Assembly (NCBI GenBank): GCA_038210655.1
Contig: JBBQWM010000026.1
Location: forward strand, 17,399 to 81,398
DNA length: 64,000 bases
Direction: 5' to 3'
Source: 54-19 sp038210655
GTDB lineage: Bacteria > Chloroflexota > Chloroflexia > Chloroheliales > Chloroheliaceae
Made by a program: the position numbers and the translations under genes
In this document: positions 25,367 to 34,027 of the stretch, one piece after another
Numbering within the stretch: the stretch's first letter is position 1
Layout: each line of letters starts with the position of its first letter
The notes under the pieces: model-generated
Database searches by the model: none
What the model saw: the letters and a program-made list of their open reading frames with translations, nothing else
Told to the model about the DNA's origin: nothing

Positions 25367-26596
25367 ATGAAAGCAGAAATCCTCTCGATTGGCACCGAAT
25401 TGCTTCTCGGTCAAATTACCGATACCAATGCGGCCTGGTTAGCCCAGCAGTTACCTTTGTTGGGGATTGACCTTTTTTTTATCTCGCAAGTCGGAGATAA
25501 TCGAGGCCGTCTGACCGAGACGCTGGGCCGGGCGCACGGTCGAGCCGATCTTGTAATTTGTACCGGCGGGATGGGGCCAACCGAGGATGATCTGACCCGT
25601 GAGGCTATCAGCGATTTACTAAACGAGCCAATGGTAGTCCAGCTTGAGTTAGAGGCGCAGGTACGCGAGTTTTTTGTGCGGCGCGGAGTAGACGATATGC
25701 CCGAACGCAATATCAAGCAAGCCACCCTGATCGCTTCGGCTCAACCACTGACTAACCCGGTCGGAACCGCTCCCGGTTGGTGGGTCGAACACGACGGGCG
25801 GATCATTGTCTCGATGCCGGGGGTGCCGCACGAAATGAAAACAATGTGGGAAGAGCAGGTTTTACCTCGCTTACGCCCTCATCTCCCCGGTCAGATTATC
25901 TTTTCGCGTACCCTCAAAGTGTTGGGCAAAGGTGAATCGGCTATCGAAGAGATGGTGCAAGATTTTCTCCAGTCTACCAACCCAACCCTGGCGACCTATG
26001 CCAAAAACGACGGTATCCACTTGCGAATTACTTCCAAATCGCCTGACGAAGCGACTGCCCGCGACCACATCTTTGAGATGGAGATGATGGTGCGGGAACG
26101 GTTGGGAACGTTGATTTATGGACAGGACGAGGAGACTATCGAAGGTGAGATCGGGGTGATGTTGCAAGACCGCTCGATGACGCTGGCGGTGCTGGAAGCC
26201 GGGACGGGTGGGCTACTCTCGGCTATCTTGAGCGACGCGCCGGAAAGTCCTTTATTCTTCCGGGGTGGGCTGGTCAGCCAACAACGGGCAATGCTGGCAT
26301 CTTGGGGGGTAGACCGTGAATTGGTGGAAGAGAATACTATAATGAGCCGGACGGTAGCCGAAGCAATGGCGACTACCGCCCGCCAGACGCTCGGAGCCGA
26401 AGTCGGGCTGGCAATTTGTGCTGCGCCTGGCCCGGACGCTTTTGAAGGCCAAAGCGCTGGACACGTCTTTATGGCGGTAGATATGTCCGGGCAGGTCAAG
26501 AGTGTTGAAGCTTTTTACCGTACCAGCCCAGCCGAAGTAAAACGACTTGCCGCCCTTTTTTCACTCAATTTACTCCGAAAAGCATTGCTAGTTTAG
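25367..26596 (+). CDS. cinA: CinA-like protein with degenerate amidase domain
   Basis: 409 residues. N-terminal MoaB/COG1058 domain intact: ILSIGTELLLGQITDTNAAW, CTGGMGPTEDDLTREA, GTAPGW and MPGVPHEM, the part linked to ADP-ribose pyrophosphatase activity. The C-terminal PncC-type domain (from about residue 260) keeps its length but reads LEAGTGGLL where the family has AESCTGG, and GGLVSQQRAM where it has GxVTYSNEAK, losing the Ser, Tyr and Lys of NMN amidase. Amidase activity is therefore unlikely. Fifty bases after the solute-binding protein gene, possibly in the same transcript. Confidence 0.93.
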   Translation: MKAEILSIGTELLLGQITDTNAAWLAQQLPLLGIDLFFISQVGDNRGRLTETLGRAHGRADLVICTGGMGPTEDDLTREAISDLLNEPMVVQLELEAQVREFFVRRGVDDMPERNIKQATLIASAQPLTNPVGTAPGWWVEHDGRIIVSMPGVPHEMKTMWEEQVLPRLRPHLPGQIIFSRTLKVLGKGESAIEEMVQDFLQSTNPTLATYAKNDGIHLRITSKSPDEATARDHIFEMEMMVRERLGTLIYGQDEETIEGEIGVMLQDRSMTLAVLEAGTGGLLSAILSDAPESPLFFRGGLVSQQRAMLASWGVDRELVEENTIMSRTVAEAMATTARQTLGAEVGLAICAAPGPDAFEGQSAGHVFMAVDMSGQVKSVEAFYRTSPAEVKRLAALFSLNLLRKALLV

Positions 26597-26838
26597 CCTT
26601 ATTTAGTGTATGATAAAGCTCTAAAGCTGTCGCCCGACAGTTACAGATTAGGAGCTTGGGTTTTGGCTTCTATAACATCCGAAAAATTGTGTTATAACCC
26701 TTCGTAGGACATCACTCCGTACTCTATATGGGACACCGCTCCGCCGATAGATTTAGCACAGGATGCGACCTGTTCCGACAAGCCTGAAACAGGTTCTCAC
26801 AAGACCCTTTGAGTTTACACAATTAGTATAGGCTTATA
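26597..26838. other. Intergenic region with a small hairpin
   Basis: No gene. ACCTGTT (26768-26774) and AACAGGT (26788-26794) could form a weak hairpin; I cannot assign it a role. Confidence 0.35.
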
Positions 26839-26953
26839 GTTCGAGTCCTGAACAAAATGTAGGGGTAGCCCTGGGTGGCTACCCAAAGGGCGATCACCTA
26901 TGGATCACCTCTACCCCTTATTGTGAAATGATACGATAGTTTGTGACTCGAAC
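26839..26953. repeat. Degenerate GTAGGGG palindrome with outer inverted arms
   Basis: Core 26859-26919 is a worn copy of the GTAGGGGCGACC family (GTAGGGGTAGCCC, GGCTACCC, CTACCCC). It lies between GTTCGAGTC (26839-26847) and GACTCGAAC (26945-26953), which are complementary. Confidence 0.55.
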
Positions 26954-27126
26954 AAAGTTAAATTCCCTGACCTGTTTATAGTTTCCGGGCATAAAAATTG
27001 CTAGCGGGAGGTCACAGAGGCAACGCTGTTGTCTAATTATAATCGGCACTTTTAAATGGGCGGGTGGATCGTGTGGTAAGTTGAGCCGAACCAACAATGA
27101 AGTTGTCCGGCAGAAGGTGGTGGACG

Positions 27127-28128
27127 ATGTCTTCACAAGTCTTATTAAATGGCAACCTGGTTGCGAGTGCGGGAACGCGGGGAAATTGGGCTAAAATCAG
27201 CCTGATTGCACTATCAGCTTTGAGTGGTGCTTCGGCAGCAGCGGTAACGGCAGTCTCGGCTTTTGTCGGCTACAAGGTGGTCAAACCGGCCCGACGAGTA
27301 CGGACCGAAGATGGCCTTGCGCCCGATATACGCTTTAGCAAACAAATACCCGCCCAGAAAATTACCTTCAAAACTGCCGATGGTAAATTGAACCTGACCG
27401 GGTATTTTTATCCCTCGGCGACTTCACAGGCGGCGGTTGTCTTGTGTCATGGGTTTCACGGCGGGGCGGTTGATACCCATCTACCGGCCCTCTACGCTCA
27501 ATCTCACGGTTACAATGCCCTGACGCTCGATTTCCGGGGTTGCGGCGAGAGCGAAGGCCGGACTACTTCGGTCGGCTTTTGGGAAGTCGAAGATTTGCTA
27601 GGTGCAATCGACTATCTTAAAACCAGACCAGAGGTAGACCCCAAACGGATCGCGGTTTACGGCTATTCGATGGGCGGAGCGGTAGCGATTATGGCGGCGG
27701 GCCGTAGTCAGGATATTCGGGCCGTCATCAGCGATTGCGCCTTTGCCTCGCTCGATGCCCTGTTGTCGGTCAGCTTCCGCTATTTCTATCGGTTGCCCCA
27801 TTTCCCCTTCAAACATACCGCCGTCTGGTGGAGCAGTTGGTTTAGCGGCACACTTGGCAAACGCAAGCATATCGCCCCGGTCGAAGTCCTCAAAAAGCTC
27901 AAAGCCGAAGGCCGCTCGGTTCCACACCTGATTATTCATGGTCTCAACGACCGGGGCATTCCAGTCGCTAATGCTCACTTGCTCTACGAACATTCGCCCG
28001 GCCCCAAACATCTGTGGGTTGTGCCAGAGGCCGGACACGTGGTCGCCAGCCAGTACGACCCCAATCTTTACATGAATAAGATTTGCGCTTTTCTTGACCC
28101 AATTCTGAAAAGCCCGGAAGAAGTCTGA
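27127..28128 (+). CDS. Membrane-anchored alpha/beta hydrolase
   Basis: 333 residues from the ATG at 27127. N-terminal helix (ISLIALSALSGASAAAVTAV), then an alpha/beta hydrolase fold: oxyanion region CHGFHGGAVD, nucleophile Ser in VYGYSMGGAVA, Asp in HGLNDRGIP and His in PEAGHVVAS. Closest in style to the BAAT/peptidase S9-like hydrolases often annotated as YqkD or FrsA relatives. Substrate unknown; the N-terminal helix should tether it to the membrane. Confidence 0.88.
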   Translation: MSSQVLLNGNLVASAGTRGNWAKISLIALSALSGASAAAVTAVSAFVGYKVVKPARRVRTEDGLAPDIRFSKQIPAQKITFKTADGKLNLTGYFYPSATSQAAVVLCHGFHGGAVDTHLPALYAQSHGYNALTLDFRGCGESEGRTTSVGFWEVEDLLGAIDYLKTRPEVDPKRIAVYGYSMGGAVAIMAAGRSQDIRAVISDCAFASLDALLSVSFRYFYRLPHFPFKHTAVWWSSWFSGTLGKRKHIAPVEVLKKLKAEGRSVPHLIIHGLNDRGIPVANAHLLYEHSPGPKHLWVVPEAGHVVASQYDPNLYMNKICAFLDPILKSPEEV

Positions 28129-28174
28129 TTTTCTCTGATTTAAAATCAAATTTTTTCGATAACGGCTATAAAAG

Positions 28175-28203
28175 TTGAACCTCTGGTCTAGTTAATTTAT
28201 AAT
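28175..28203 (+). promoter_or_regulatory. Sigma70-type promoter for the NACHT gene
   Basis: TTGAAC (28175-28180), 17-base spacer, TATAAT (28198-28203), 47 bases before the ATG. Confidence 0.78.
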
Positions 28204-28250
28204 ACAGTGGATTTTTGTAGACCAACTGTAACGCACAATCGGGCCAGAGG

Positions 28251-30428
28251 ATGAGTACAGGAGAACGCCGTCAAAATATTGAAAAGCACTTAGAAGAAGC
28301 TGTTGAACTTGAACGCGAGTTGAATGAGCTTCTTTTAGGCAGTGTTAACGATCCAGTTGCTACTCATAAACACAAAATCGAGTTGCGTAAAGTCCAGAGC
28401 GAAATCAAGCGGCTGGAAAACGAACTCGATGAGCTTAATGTTAGCAACGCCTCGACCAGTAGTAGCGAACGCCTGGCCGTTATTACCTATCTGGCAAGTT
28501 TGCAAAAAGATTTTGAGAAGTACGAAACCCATCAAGCGGTCGCTTTGGTACATCGGCCTGGCAAACGAGTCCACAAAATTCTTCCGGCCCCGCTGACCAA
28601 ACAGGAAGAGGAACTGGCGGCCTTGCTCAAAAACCATTTGCGGTCGCGGCTGTCTATGGTGGTTACTCCCACCCCGGACGAAACCCAGCCTTCGGTCAGT
28701 CTGGAAGATTTCTTGAATCTGAATACCCGCATTACGCTGCTCGGCAAGCCTGGTGCTGGCAAATCTACCACCCTGCGTCGTCTGGCGATGCAACTTGGCA
28801 AATGTTACCGCGACCCCCGTTCTACCCCCTGGCTACCATCCAAACTGCGGGGCTGTATCCCGATCTATCTACCCTTAAACCGCTGGACACTCGATGAAGA
28901 TGGTTTGAGAACCGATTTGTGGAAGTTTGTGGTGGAAGAAGTTGCCTCGGTTTCGGCAGGACTCGCAAAGCTTTTGCCGGGGTTGGCAAAAGCCGGACGG
29001 TTGGTACTGCTGCTGGACGGCCTGAACGAATTACCCCGCTCTGGCAATCGCCCTAAAGCCGAGCAAACGGCTGACCCACGAGTAGCGGCCATCGAGAAAC
29101 TTGGTAGCCGCTACGATTACGCAAAAGTAAAATGCGTGGTAAGTTGCCGGATAAAAGATTTTTCGGGTGGTCTGGAATGGTACGATTTACACGTTCAGGA
29201 TTTGAACACCGAACAAGTTTTGGAACTGGCGGAAGCCTATTACCCGGAAGATACCGAGCGGGCCGCCTTGCTGGAAAATCTCAAAATGCTGTTTGATGAT
29301 GCAACTCCCCGCTTGGCCCGGTTACGAGGTCTGGCTGTTCAGCCTTTTTATCTTATTCGGTTGCTTGAATATAACCGTATGAACCAGGGACTACCCAACG
29401 ACCCGACTATACTTTTGGAATGGAGTGTGGGAAAAACCCTCGACCGCGAAATTCAACACGAACTATTGACGGAAGAGCAAGCCGAAGAACTAAAGCTGGC
29501 CCTGGCTCGGCTTGCTTTTCATATGACGGTGGCTGGGCGGGTCAGTACGGTCGATAAAAATCAGGCTGCCGTCTGGCTATCGAACCGCCAACCGTCCAAC
29601 CCGGTCGCCACCGCCCAGGAAATCGAACAAGCTTCAACTTGGCTCAGACAGGCCGAGGGAGCCAGTCTGATAAACCTGAATGAGGATGGTGAGCAAATCG
29701 AGTTTTATCATCAATTGATCCAGGCTTACTTTGCAGCCTGCTATTGCGAGGCTCAACCGCTCGAACGCACTCTGCTCGAACAAACCGCCGCGCCGAGCTT
29801 CCGAGAAGTCTTGCCGATCTGGAATACCCGCACCGGGGACGAGGTGTTTAACCGATTCACGGCTATGTTGCGCGATCACGAATCGTTGGTAATGCGCCAA
29901 AAAGCCGCCAGCGCTGTGGGTTGGATCGACCACGAAGAGAGCGTTTCCCGGTTGCTAGAAGCCTTTTCAAACGAGCCTAATAGCTTTGTACGCGAACGCA
30001 TCACCGATGAATTAAAAGAGTTACATTCGCCCGAAGCGATAGCCGGGCTATTATCGATTTTGCAAACCGATCAGGAGAGTCTGGTGCGCCAACGGGCCGC
30101 TTCAGCTTTGGTTATTGTTCAAAACGAGGCTGCGATTAACGGGCTAATCGCAGCCCTTCAAAATGACCCTAACCCAGACGTGCGCTGGCGAGTAGTCAAG
30201 GCTCTGGCTGAAATAGGCAGTTTGGTGGCCCTGCCCGCTCTGCAACAGGCCAAGCAGGATGAGGGCGAAAATATCTGGGGCGATAAAATCAAAGAAGCCG
30301 CCAACGCTGCGGCCTGGAGTATTCGCATAAGAAATACTATCGGCAAGCTAGGCCGTTTGTCTTATTATAAATCTCTGCAAATCGATCATTATTCGGTGGG
30401 TGGCCTCCGCCCTAGAGCCCCGGCCTAA
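28251..30428 (+). CDS. NACHT-domain ATPase with N-terminal coiled coil and HEAT repeats
   Basis: 725 residues. Residues 1-65 form a charged coiled coil (RKVQSEIKRLENELDELNV); Walker A is GKPGAGKST at 165-173, Walker B LLLDGLNE at 253-260, with a following VVSCRIKDF strand, the NACHT order. The winged-helix-like part ends with IEFYHQLIQAYFAACYCEA, characteristic of NACHT ATPases. From about 525 to the end are four HEAT-type repeats (DHESLVMRQKAASAVGWID, ESLVRQRAASALVIVQNEAA, NPDVRWRVVKALAEIGSLVA). This is the organisation of NLR-like signal-transduction ATPases, some of which are phage sensors. No nuclease, TIR or membrane effector is fused; the N-terminal coiled coil may recruit one. It has its own promoter; the RHH/HNH pair follows 92 bases later. 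Confidence 0.9.
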   Translation: MSTGERRQNIEKHLEEAVELERELNELLLGSVNDPVATHKHKIELRKVQSEIKRLENELDELNVSNASTSSSERLAVITYLASLQKDFEKYETHQAVALVHRPGKRVHKILPAPLTKQEEELAALLKNHLRSRLSMVVTPTPDETQPSVSLEDFLNLNTRITLLGKPGAGKSTTLRRLAMQLGKCYRDPRSTPWLPSKLRGCIPIYLPLNRWTLDEDGLRTDLWKFVVEEVASVSAGLAKLLPGLAKAGRLVLLLDGLNELPRSGNRPKAEQTADPRVAAIEKLGSRYDYAKVKCVVSCRIKDFSGGLEWYDLHVQDLNTEQVLELAEAYYPEDTERAALLENLKMLFDDATPRLARLRGLAVQPFYLIRLLEYNRMNQGLPNDPTILLEWSVGKTLDREIQHELLTEEQAEELKLALARLAFHMTVAGRVSTVDKNQAAVWLSNRQPSNPVATAQEIEQASTWLRQAEGASLINLNEDGEQIEFYHQLIQAYFAACYCEAQPLERTLLEQTAAPSFREVLPIWNTRTGDEVFNRFTAMLRDHESLVMRQKAASAVGWIDHEESVSRLLEAFSNEPNSFVRERITDELKELHSPEAIAGLLSILQTDQESLVRQRAASALVIVQNEAAINGLIAALQNDPNPDVRWRVVKALAEIGSLVALPALQQAKQDEGENIWGDKIKEAANAAAWSIRIRNTIGKLGRLSYYKSLQIDHYSVGGLRPRAPA

Positions 30429-30520
30429 AATTAAGGATAAAGTGACTATTGAGTTTAATCCAATCTGGAAAAGATTTTTAATTTCGATAGAGCCAAATAA
30501 GCAAAAAGTGAGATAACCAA

Positions 30521-30934
30521 ATGTCTACTCAAATTATAACCCTAAATCTACCCGAAGCCCTTTACGAACGCCTCAAACACAGTGCCGAACAATCCCATCG
30601 TAGTGTAGAAGCCGAACTCCTGGCTTTGGTAAGCGTCTCAGTACCAATGGAAAATGAACTTCTAGCTGACCTACGTGAGACACTCGACGGGATGACTTTG
30701 TTAGACGATAAGGCCTTGTGGCGGGCTGCACGTCGTCGCCTACCACTTAAAATAAGCAGACAATTAGAAACTCTCAATCTTAAAAGCCAGCGAGAAGGTC
30801 TAACCGAAAGTGAAACTCAGACCCGCTCTTTGTTATTACGGCAATATGATAAAACTATGCTAGTACGCGCTAAAGCAGCCGTATTACTTAAAGAGCGCGG
30901 TCACGATATTTCAGAGCTAGGGCCAAAGGTTTGA
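30521..30934 (+). CDS. Ribbon-helix-helix antitoxin-like protein
   Basis: 137 residues. The first 45 residues read as a ribbon-helix-helix (TQIITLNLPEALYERLKHSA, EQSHRSVEAELLALVS), as in FitA/Arc-type antitoxins; the rest is helical and charged. Its TGA stop overlaps the TTG start of the HNH gene by four bases (TTGA), implying translational coupling. By analogy to coupled operons, it may repress the pair and control the nuclease; that is inference. Confidence 0.75.
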   Translation: MSTQIITLNLPEALYERLKHSAEQSHRSVEAELLALVSVSVPMENELLADLRETLDGMTLLDDKALWRAARRRLPLKISRQLETLNLKSQREGLTESETQTRSLLLRQYDKTMLVRAKAAVLLKERGHDISELGPKV

Positions 30935-31359
30935 GCAAGACCTATATAGCTCTAGCTTTACGCAAGCGGGTAGCTGACCAAGCTCAACATCGTTGCGGAT
31001 ATTGTCTTACCAAAGAACTAATTGTTGGTACACTAATGGAGGTTGACCATATAATTCCAGAAGCCCTGGAGGGGCCGACAGAGGAAGATAATCTTTGGCT
31101 GGCTTGCGCCCAATGCAACGCTCATAAGAATGATCGAGTAGCTGCCTTTGACATTGTCACAGGCCAAATAGTAAGTTTATTCGATCCACGCCACCAGGTC
31201 TGGCAAGATCATTTTGCCTGGACGCACAAAGGCGCTCAAATTATTGGACTGACAGCTACGGGTCGAGTAACTGTAGAGACGCTGCAACTCAATCGAGTAT
31301 ATTTGGTGGAGGCACGTCAAATGTGGATAGCAGCAGGCTGGCATCCGCCCAGAGATTGA
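30931..31359 (+). CDS. HNH endonuclease
   Basis: 142 residues, TTG start. Zinc Cys pairs C22/C25 (RCGYC) and C59/C62 (CAQCNAHK) frame the core EVDHIIPEALEGPTEEDNLW, with D39-H40 of the DH motif and N63/K66 completing HNH. The family nicks or cuts DNA. Coupled to the upstream RHH gene, and convergent with the lytic transglycosylase gene, 14 bases away. The same gene pair is, to my recollection, also seen in cyanobacteria. Confidence 0.9.
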   Translation: MSKTYIALALRKRVADQAQHRCGYCLTKELIVGTLMEVDHIIPEALEGPTEEDNLWLACAQCNAHKNDRVAAFDIVTGQIVSLFDPRHQVWQDHFAWTHKGAQIIGLTATGRVTVETLQLNRVYLVEARQMWIAAGWHPPRD

Positions 31360-31373
31360 CTCTCTTTACATGT

Positions 31374-33947
31374 TTAATTAGCAGCGTAAATCTGGCGGTA
31401 CAAATAATAGTTGGCGTAAATAATTTGGACATAACCGCGCGTTTCGGAAAAATCGATATTGGCAAGCCAATTATCGAAATTGTGGTCAGAGGGGGCGACT
31501 TTGTTCCAACGATAGACATTACCGGCCCCGCCATTATAGGCCGCCAGCGCCTGATAAGGATTGCCATCGAAATCCTTCAGGCGGGTTGCCAGATAAAAGG
31601 AACCGAACTCGATAGCGGTGTAAGGCCGCAAAAGGTCTTCCGGCTTGAAATTAGGCTTATCGAGATTACCTGCAATCCCCTTGCCCGTATCCGGCATTAC
31701 CTGGGCCAACCCCATCGCCCCGGCACTACTGATCGCTCCCGGCTCGAAGACGCTCTCCTGCTTGAGCAGCGAAACCATCAAAAGCGGGTCGAAGTCATAG
31801 CGGCGGCTTTGCTCTAAGATTATCGATTGATAGGGCAAAGGGTAAATTAGTTTTTGCAACAAAAGCGGTACATTCCGCAAACCTGCCGAAGGATTCTTTT
31901 GCCGGTATAATTCCAGGATACGTTTGGCGGCACTAATCGAATAGTAATACTCGCCCTGTTCGCTCAAGTTCAAGGCCAGGGCATAGAGTTCGATGGGCTT
32001 GTCGTAATAGCGGTCGAAGGCTTCTTTAGCCTCACGCCCGACTTGTTCCCCGCGTCCGACCGCTCTGAGGGCGACCAACCGCTTGAGACCGGGGTCGTTA
32101 TTGACTTGCTGGCGAGCCAATTCCAAAGCTTTCGGGGTGACGACGGGCGTAGCATTGGTCGAACTGACGACCGAACTGGCCCAGGTGGTCAGCCAGCTAT
32201 CCATTGTCTGACGGTCGCGTTCAAGATCGGCGGCGAAAGTACGCGGGCTATAGACTGCCGGATGGCTGACTGGGTTAGAGCGGGGCGGTTGGTTCGGGTC
32301 ATAAGCATCGACCAAGCGTTCACCTGCCCGCACTGCGTAGAAATCGGCCTGGGGCGATTCGGCGGCTTTTTGCAGCATTCGTCGCGCCCCAGCGGCATCG
32401 TTTTTGGCCTGATAAGCCCGGCCCACTTCATAAAAAGCCTGGGTGCGGCGGTTACTACCGGGATATTTCTGGGCCAACGTATCGGCAAAAGTCTGGGCTA
32501 CTTCCGGCCCTTTCGCCAGACCTAACCGCATCTGCAAATAAATCGCCTCATCCGCATTGGCTTCTGCCGGGTAGCGCTCGACAAACTGTCCGTAAAGCTT
32601 GCTGGCCTCGTCCGGGTTGTTTTGCCGCTCGGTCAGCTTTGCCAGTCGCCAGAGCGCGTCCGGGGCGGCAGGCGCTTGCGGGAAGCGGGCAACTAAATCA
32701 CGGTATTCGGCCCCGGCCCGGTTCAGATCGTTCTTGGCCTCATAAAGGGTCGCCAGATAAAACCAGGCCCGTCCCAGCCGATTTTGAGTTTCTTTATTAG
32801 CTCCGGTGGGAGTCGGTGGTTGCGGCGCTTTGTCGTCAGTCCGACCCAAAAAGCGGTTAAAAGCCTCGATAGCCCCGGTAGTATTGTTGGCCCGTAAAAG
32901 ATAATAGCCTTTGAGATAATCGTCCAGCACCGGCGAGTTAAGGTTGAACAAGCTTCGGAGCGTCGTGAACCCATCGGTCGTATCCAGGTAATCGTTGACC
33001 AGCAGGCGGGTCAATTCAACCGCTTTGTCGCTCTGTTTGGCAGCATCATAGGCCCGCGCTTGCTTACCGATAATTTTGGCCCGATATTCGGGAACCTTTG
33101 CCAATTCCAGAATTTTGCCGTACCAAACTGCGCCTTCCACCGGGTTATTCTCTTTGAGATAGGCATCGCCCACTTTCTCCATTGCCGTCACCCGCAATAG
33201 GTTGGAAGCGGCACTACTGCCCGCTTTCTTGTAAGCTTCTAGGGCCTGCGAAGGTTTTAGGGCATTGCTATAAGCTTCGGCGATTTCGAACCAGGCGTAG
33301 CCGTCCAAAACCATTTGACCGGGTTGCTCGGCCTGATATTTTTGGAAAAAGCTTATCGCCTCGTCCCAATAGCCTAGTTCCTGGTCAATCAAGCCCAGAT
33401 AATAATAGCAATTCGTTCTGAGCGGGTCGTTGGGATAAGTCGCTAGGTATTTTTTGAAAAAATCCGCCGCTTCGCTATAGCGGGCGCGTTCGACGCTGCT
33501 ACGGGCCAGTCCATACAGGGCCGCCTGGGTTTGTAGGCCAGTCGGGTATTTATCCAGCACCAGCCGATATTGAGCGGCAGCCTCGACTGGACGGCCCTGC
33601 AAAAGATATTCATCGGCAACTAGACGCAACCGGGCGGCTTCGTCATCAATCCTAAGCGGCGTAGTGGTTGGCCCTGGAGCCGCTGGAATCCCAAAATCCG
33701 CCGGGGCAGGCTGATCGATCCCTTCAAAAGGAGCCGCCGGAGTTCTTGGTCGGGTGGCAGACGGAGTAGTCGGGGTTTTGTTATTGCCAACATCAAAAAA
33801 GAGGAACAGACCGAGGACAAATAGAGCGACAGTCGCCACTAGAGCAATAAAGATCAGAAGAAGATTAACCCGCCGAATTGGATTAGACGATTTGCCGGGA
33901 TTATTTTCGGTAACAGACGTTTGTTTTTCCTTTAAACTTTCAGACAT
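31374..33947 (-). CDS. TPR-containing lytic transglycosylase (SLT domain)
   Basis: 857 residues. Short cytoplasmic tail, one membrane helix (LLLIFIALVATVALFVLGLF), then about 600 residues of TPR-type helical repeats (EAAAQYRLVLDKYP, ADFFKKYLATYPND, YGQFVERYPAEANADEA) and a C-terminal goose-type SLT domain: catalytic Glu in SLLKQESVFEPGAISSAGAM, then GLAQVMPDTG and AAYNGGAGNV. It cleaves peptidoglycan glycan strands to anhydromuropeptides, anchored at the outer face of the membrane. Same arrangement as Slt70 but with a membrane anchor. AAGGGG ribosome site. Confidence 0.94.
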   Translation of the reverse strand: MSESLKEKQTSVTENNPGKSSNPIRRVNLLLIFIALVATVALFVLGLFLFFDVGNNKTPTTPSATRPRTPAAPFEGIDQPAPADFGIPAAPGPTTTPLRIDDEAARLRLVADEYLLQGRPVEAAAQYRLVLDKYPTGLQTQAALYGLARSSVERARYSEAADFFKKYLATYPNDPLRTNCYYYLGLIDQELGYWDEAISFFQKYQAEQPGQMVLDGYAWFEIAEAYSNALKPSQALEAYKKAGSSAASNLLRVTAMEKVGDAYLKENNPVEGAVWYGKILELAKVPEYRAKIIGKQARAYDAAKQSDKAVELTRLLVNDYLDTTDGFTTLRSLFNLNSPVLDDYLKGYYLLRANNTTGAIEAFNRFLGRTDDKAPQPPTPTGANKETQNRLGRAWFYLATLYEAKNDLNRAGAEYRDLVARFPQAPAAPDALWRLAKLTERQNNPDEASKLYGQFVERYPAEANADEAIYLQMRLGLAKGPEVAQTFADTLAQKYPGSNRRTQAFYEVGRAYQAKNDAAGARRMLQKAAESPQADFYAVRAGERLVDAYDPNQPPRSNPVSHPAVYSPRTFAADLERDRQTMDSWLTTWASSVVSSTNATPVVTPKALELARQQVNNDPGLKRLVALRAVGRGEQVGREAKEAFDRYYDKPIELYALALNLSEQGEYYYSISAAKRILELYRQKNPSAGLRNVPLLLQKLIYPLPYQSIILEQSRRYDFDPLLMVSLLKQESVFEPGAISSAGAMGLAQVMPDTGKGIAGNLDKPNFKPEDLLRPYTAIEFGSFYLATRLKDFDGNPYQALAAYNGGAGNVYRWNKVAPSDHNFDNWLANIDFSETRGYVQIIYANYYLYRQIYAAN

Positions 33948-33956
33948 AAACCCCTT

Positions 33957-34025
33957 TTAAGGGATGAGGGATGAATAAAACCCTTGAGCTGAGGAAGAAT
34001 TTTCATCCCTCATCCCTCATCCCTT
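33957..34025. repeat. GGGATGA inverted repeat, second copy
   Basis: GGGATGAGGGATGAA faces TTCATCCCTCATCCCTCATC around about 28 bases. Matches the arrangement at 4926-5040. Lies between two minus-strand genes. Confidence 0.65.
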
Positions 34026-34027
34026 GT

